Source: Candidatus Martarchaeota archaeon (GTDB taxonomy: Archaea > Thermoproteota > Thermoprotei_A > Marsarchaeales > Marsarchaeaceae). Taken from it: a DNA stretch of 37,715 bases. Where the stretch lies: contig JAMDBQ010000015.1 of the NCBI GenBank assembly GCA_023487445.1, forward strand, positions 1 to 37,715. Direction: 5' to 3'. A program made the translations under genes and the position numbers. Shown in pieces: positions 37,494-37,715 of the stretch. The notes below the pieces were generated by a model, which was given only the letters and a program-made list of their open reading frames with translations, was not told the origin of the DNA and did no database searches. Position 1 is the stretch's first letter. The number at the start of each line of letters is the position of its first letter.

Positions 37494-37579
37494 AAAATGC
37501 GTTATTTTAAGCTTTTTCTAATGGAAACAGGGCTGGGCCTAGTTCCGGGGTGGCTTTCAAAACTGATGGGAATCTTGGC

Positions 37580-37715
37580 ATGGCCGTCAAATGCAGGAGG
37601 AAGGGTGACGCGGCGGTTTTGAGCCGGGACCGGTACGAGTACGTGGTTCAGAAGATTGACGGGTTGATTAAGCTTGTGCGGGGGGGGGGGGGGGGGGCGG
37701 GGCGGGGAGGGGGAG
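37580..37715 (+). CDS. Possible truncated ORF running off the window end
   Basis: MAVKCRRKGDAAVLSRDRYEYVVQKIDGLIKLVR... open until it meets the poly-G tract; no family recognised. Confidence 0.25.
   Translation, partial: MAVKCRRKGDAAVLSRDRYEYVVQKIDGLIKLVRGGGGGAGRGGG
37680..37715. other. Poly-G low-complexity terminal tract (probable sequencing/assembly artefact)
   Basis: 18 consecutive G followed by a G-rich stretch, unlike any other composition in the window. Confidence 0.85.

Noticed and set aside
1-37715. CRISPR array, transposase/integrase, or rRNA genes
   Set aside because: No regularly spaced repeats, mobile-element proteins or rRNA signatures seen on either strand.

Overview
This 37.7-kb window is dense in sugar-metabolism genes and reads as archaeal DNA. 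That taxonomic call is an inference from TATA-like boxes about 20-35 nt upstream of starts with no clear Shine-Dalgarno, a TrmB-type regulator, and a thioredoxin with an archaeal-style charged N-terminal extension. From left to right it contains: the 3' end of a molybdenum hydroxylase large subunit; a trehalose/glycan block (treY interrupted by an in-frame TAG, treZ, treX/glgX, a TrmB-family regulator, and a malEFGK-type sugar ABC transporter); a DUF488 gene; a predicted metal-transport membrane protein followed by a DtxR/MntR-family regulator, whose promoter has a perfect 14-bp inverted repeat flanking the TATA box; a NitT/TauT-type ABC transporter (ATPase, fused double permease, divergent stand-alone AAA-associated C-terminal domain protein); an AsnB-like PP-loop synthetase with a C-terminal zinc ribbon; an MFS transporter; an uncharacterised nucleotidyltransferase-fold protein; and a metallophosphoesterase. 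Next comes a same-strand block encoding a bacterial-type oxidative pentose phosphate cycle (fbp, glk, tkt, tal-pgi fusion, gnd, zwf). The right end carries a small CDGSH iron-sulfur protein missing from the ORF track, an HTH regulator divergent from a DUF302-thioredoxin-thioredoxin reductase cluster with a palindromic operator candidate, a PEBP-family protein, a GH31 alpha-glucosidase, and a poly-G end that is probably an artefact. Top leads: the pentose phosphate cycle operon in a probable archaeon, the DtxR operator around the TATA box, the two in-frame stop interruptions (treY TAG; ATPase/permease TGA), and the NTase-phosphoesterase pair. No searches or alignments were run; family calls come from recognised motifs.
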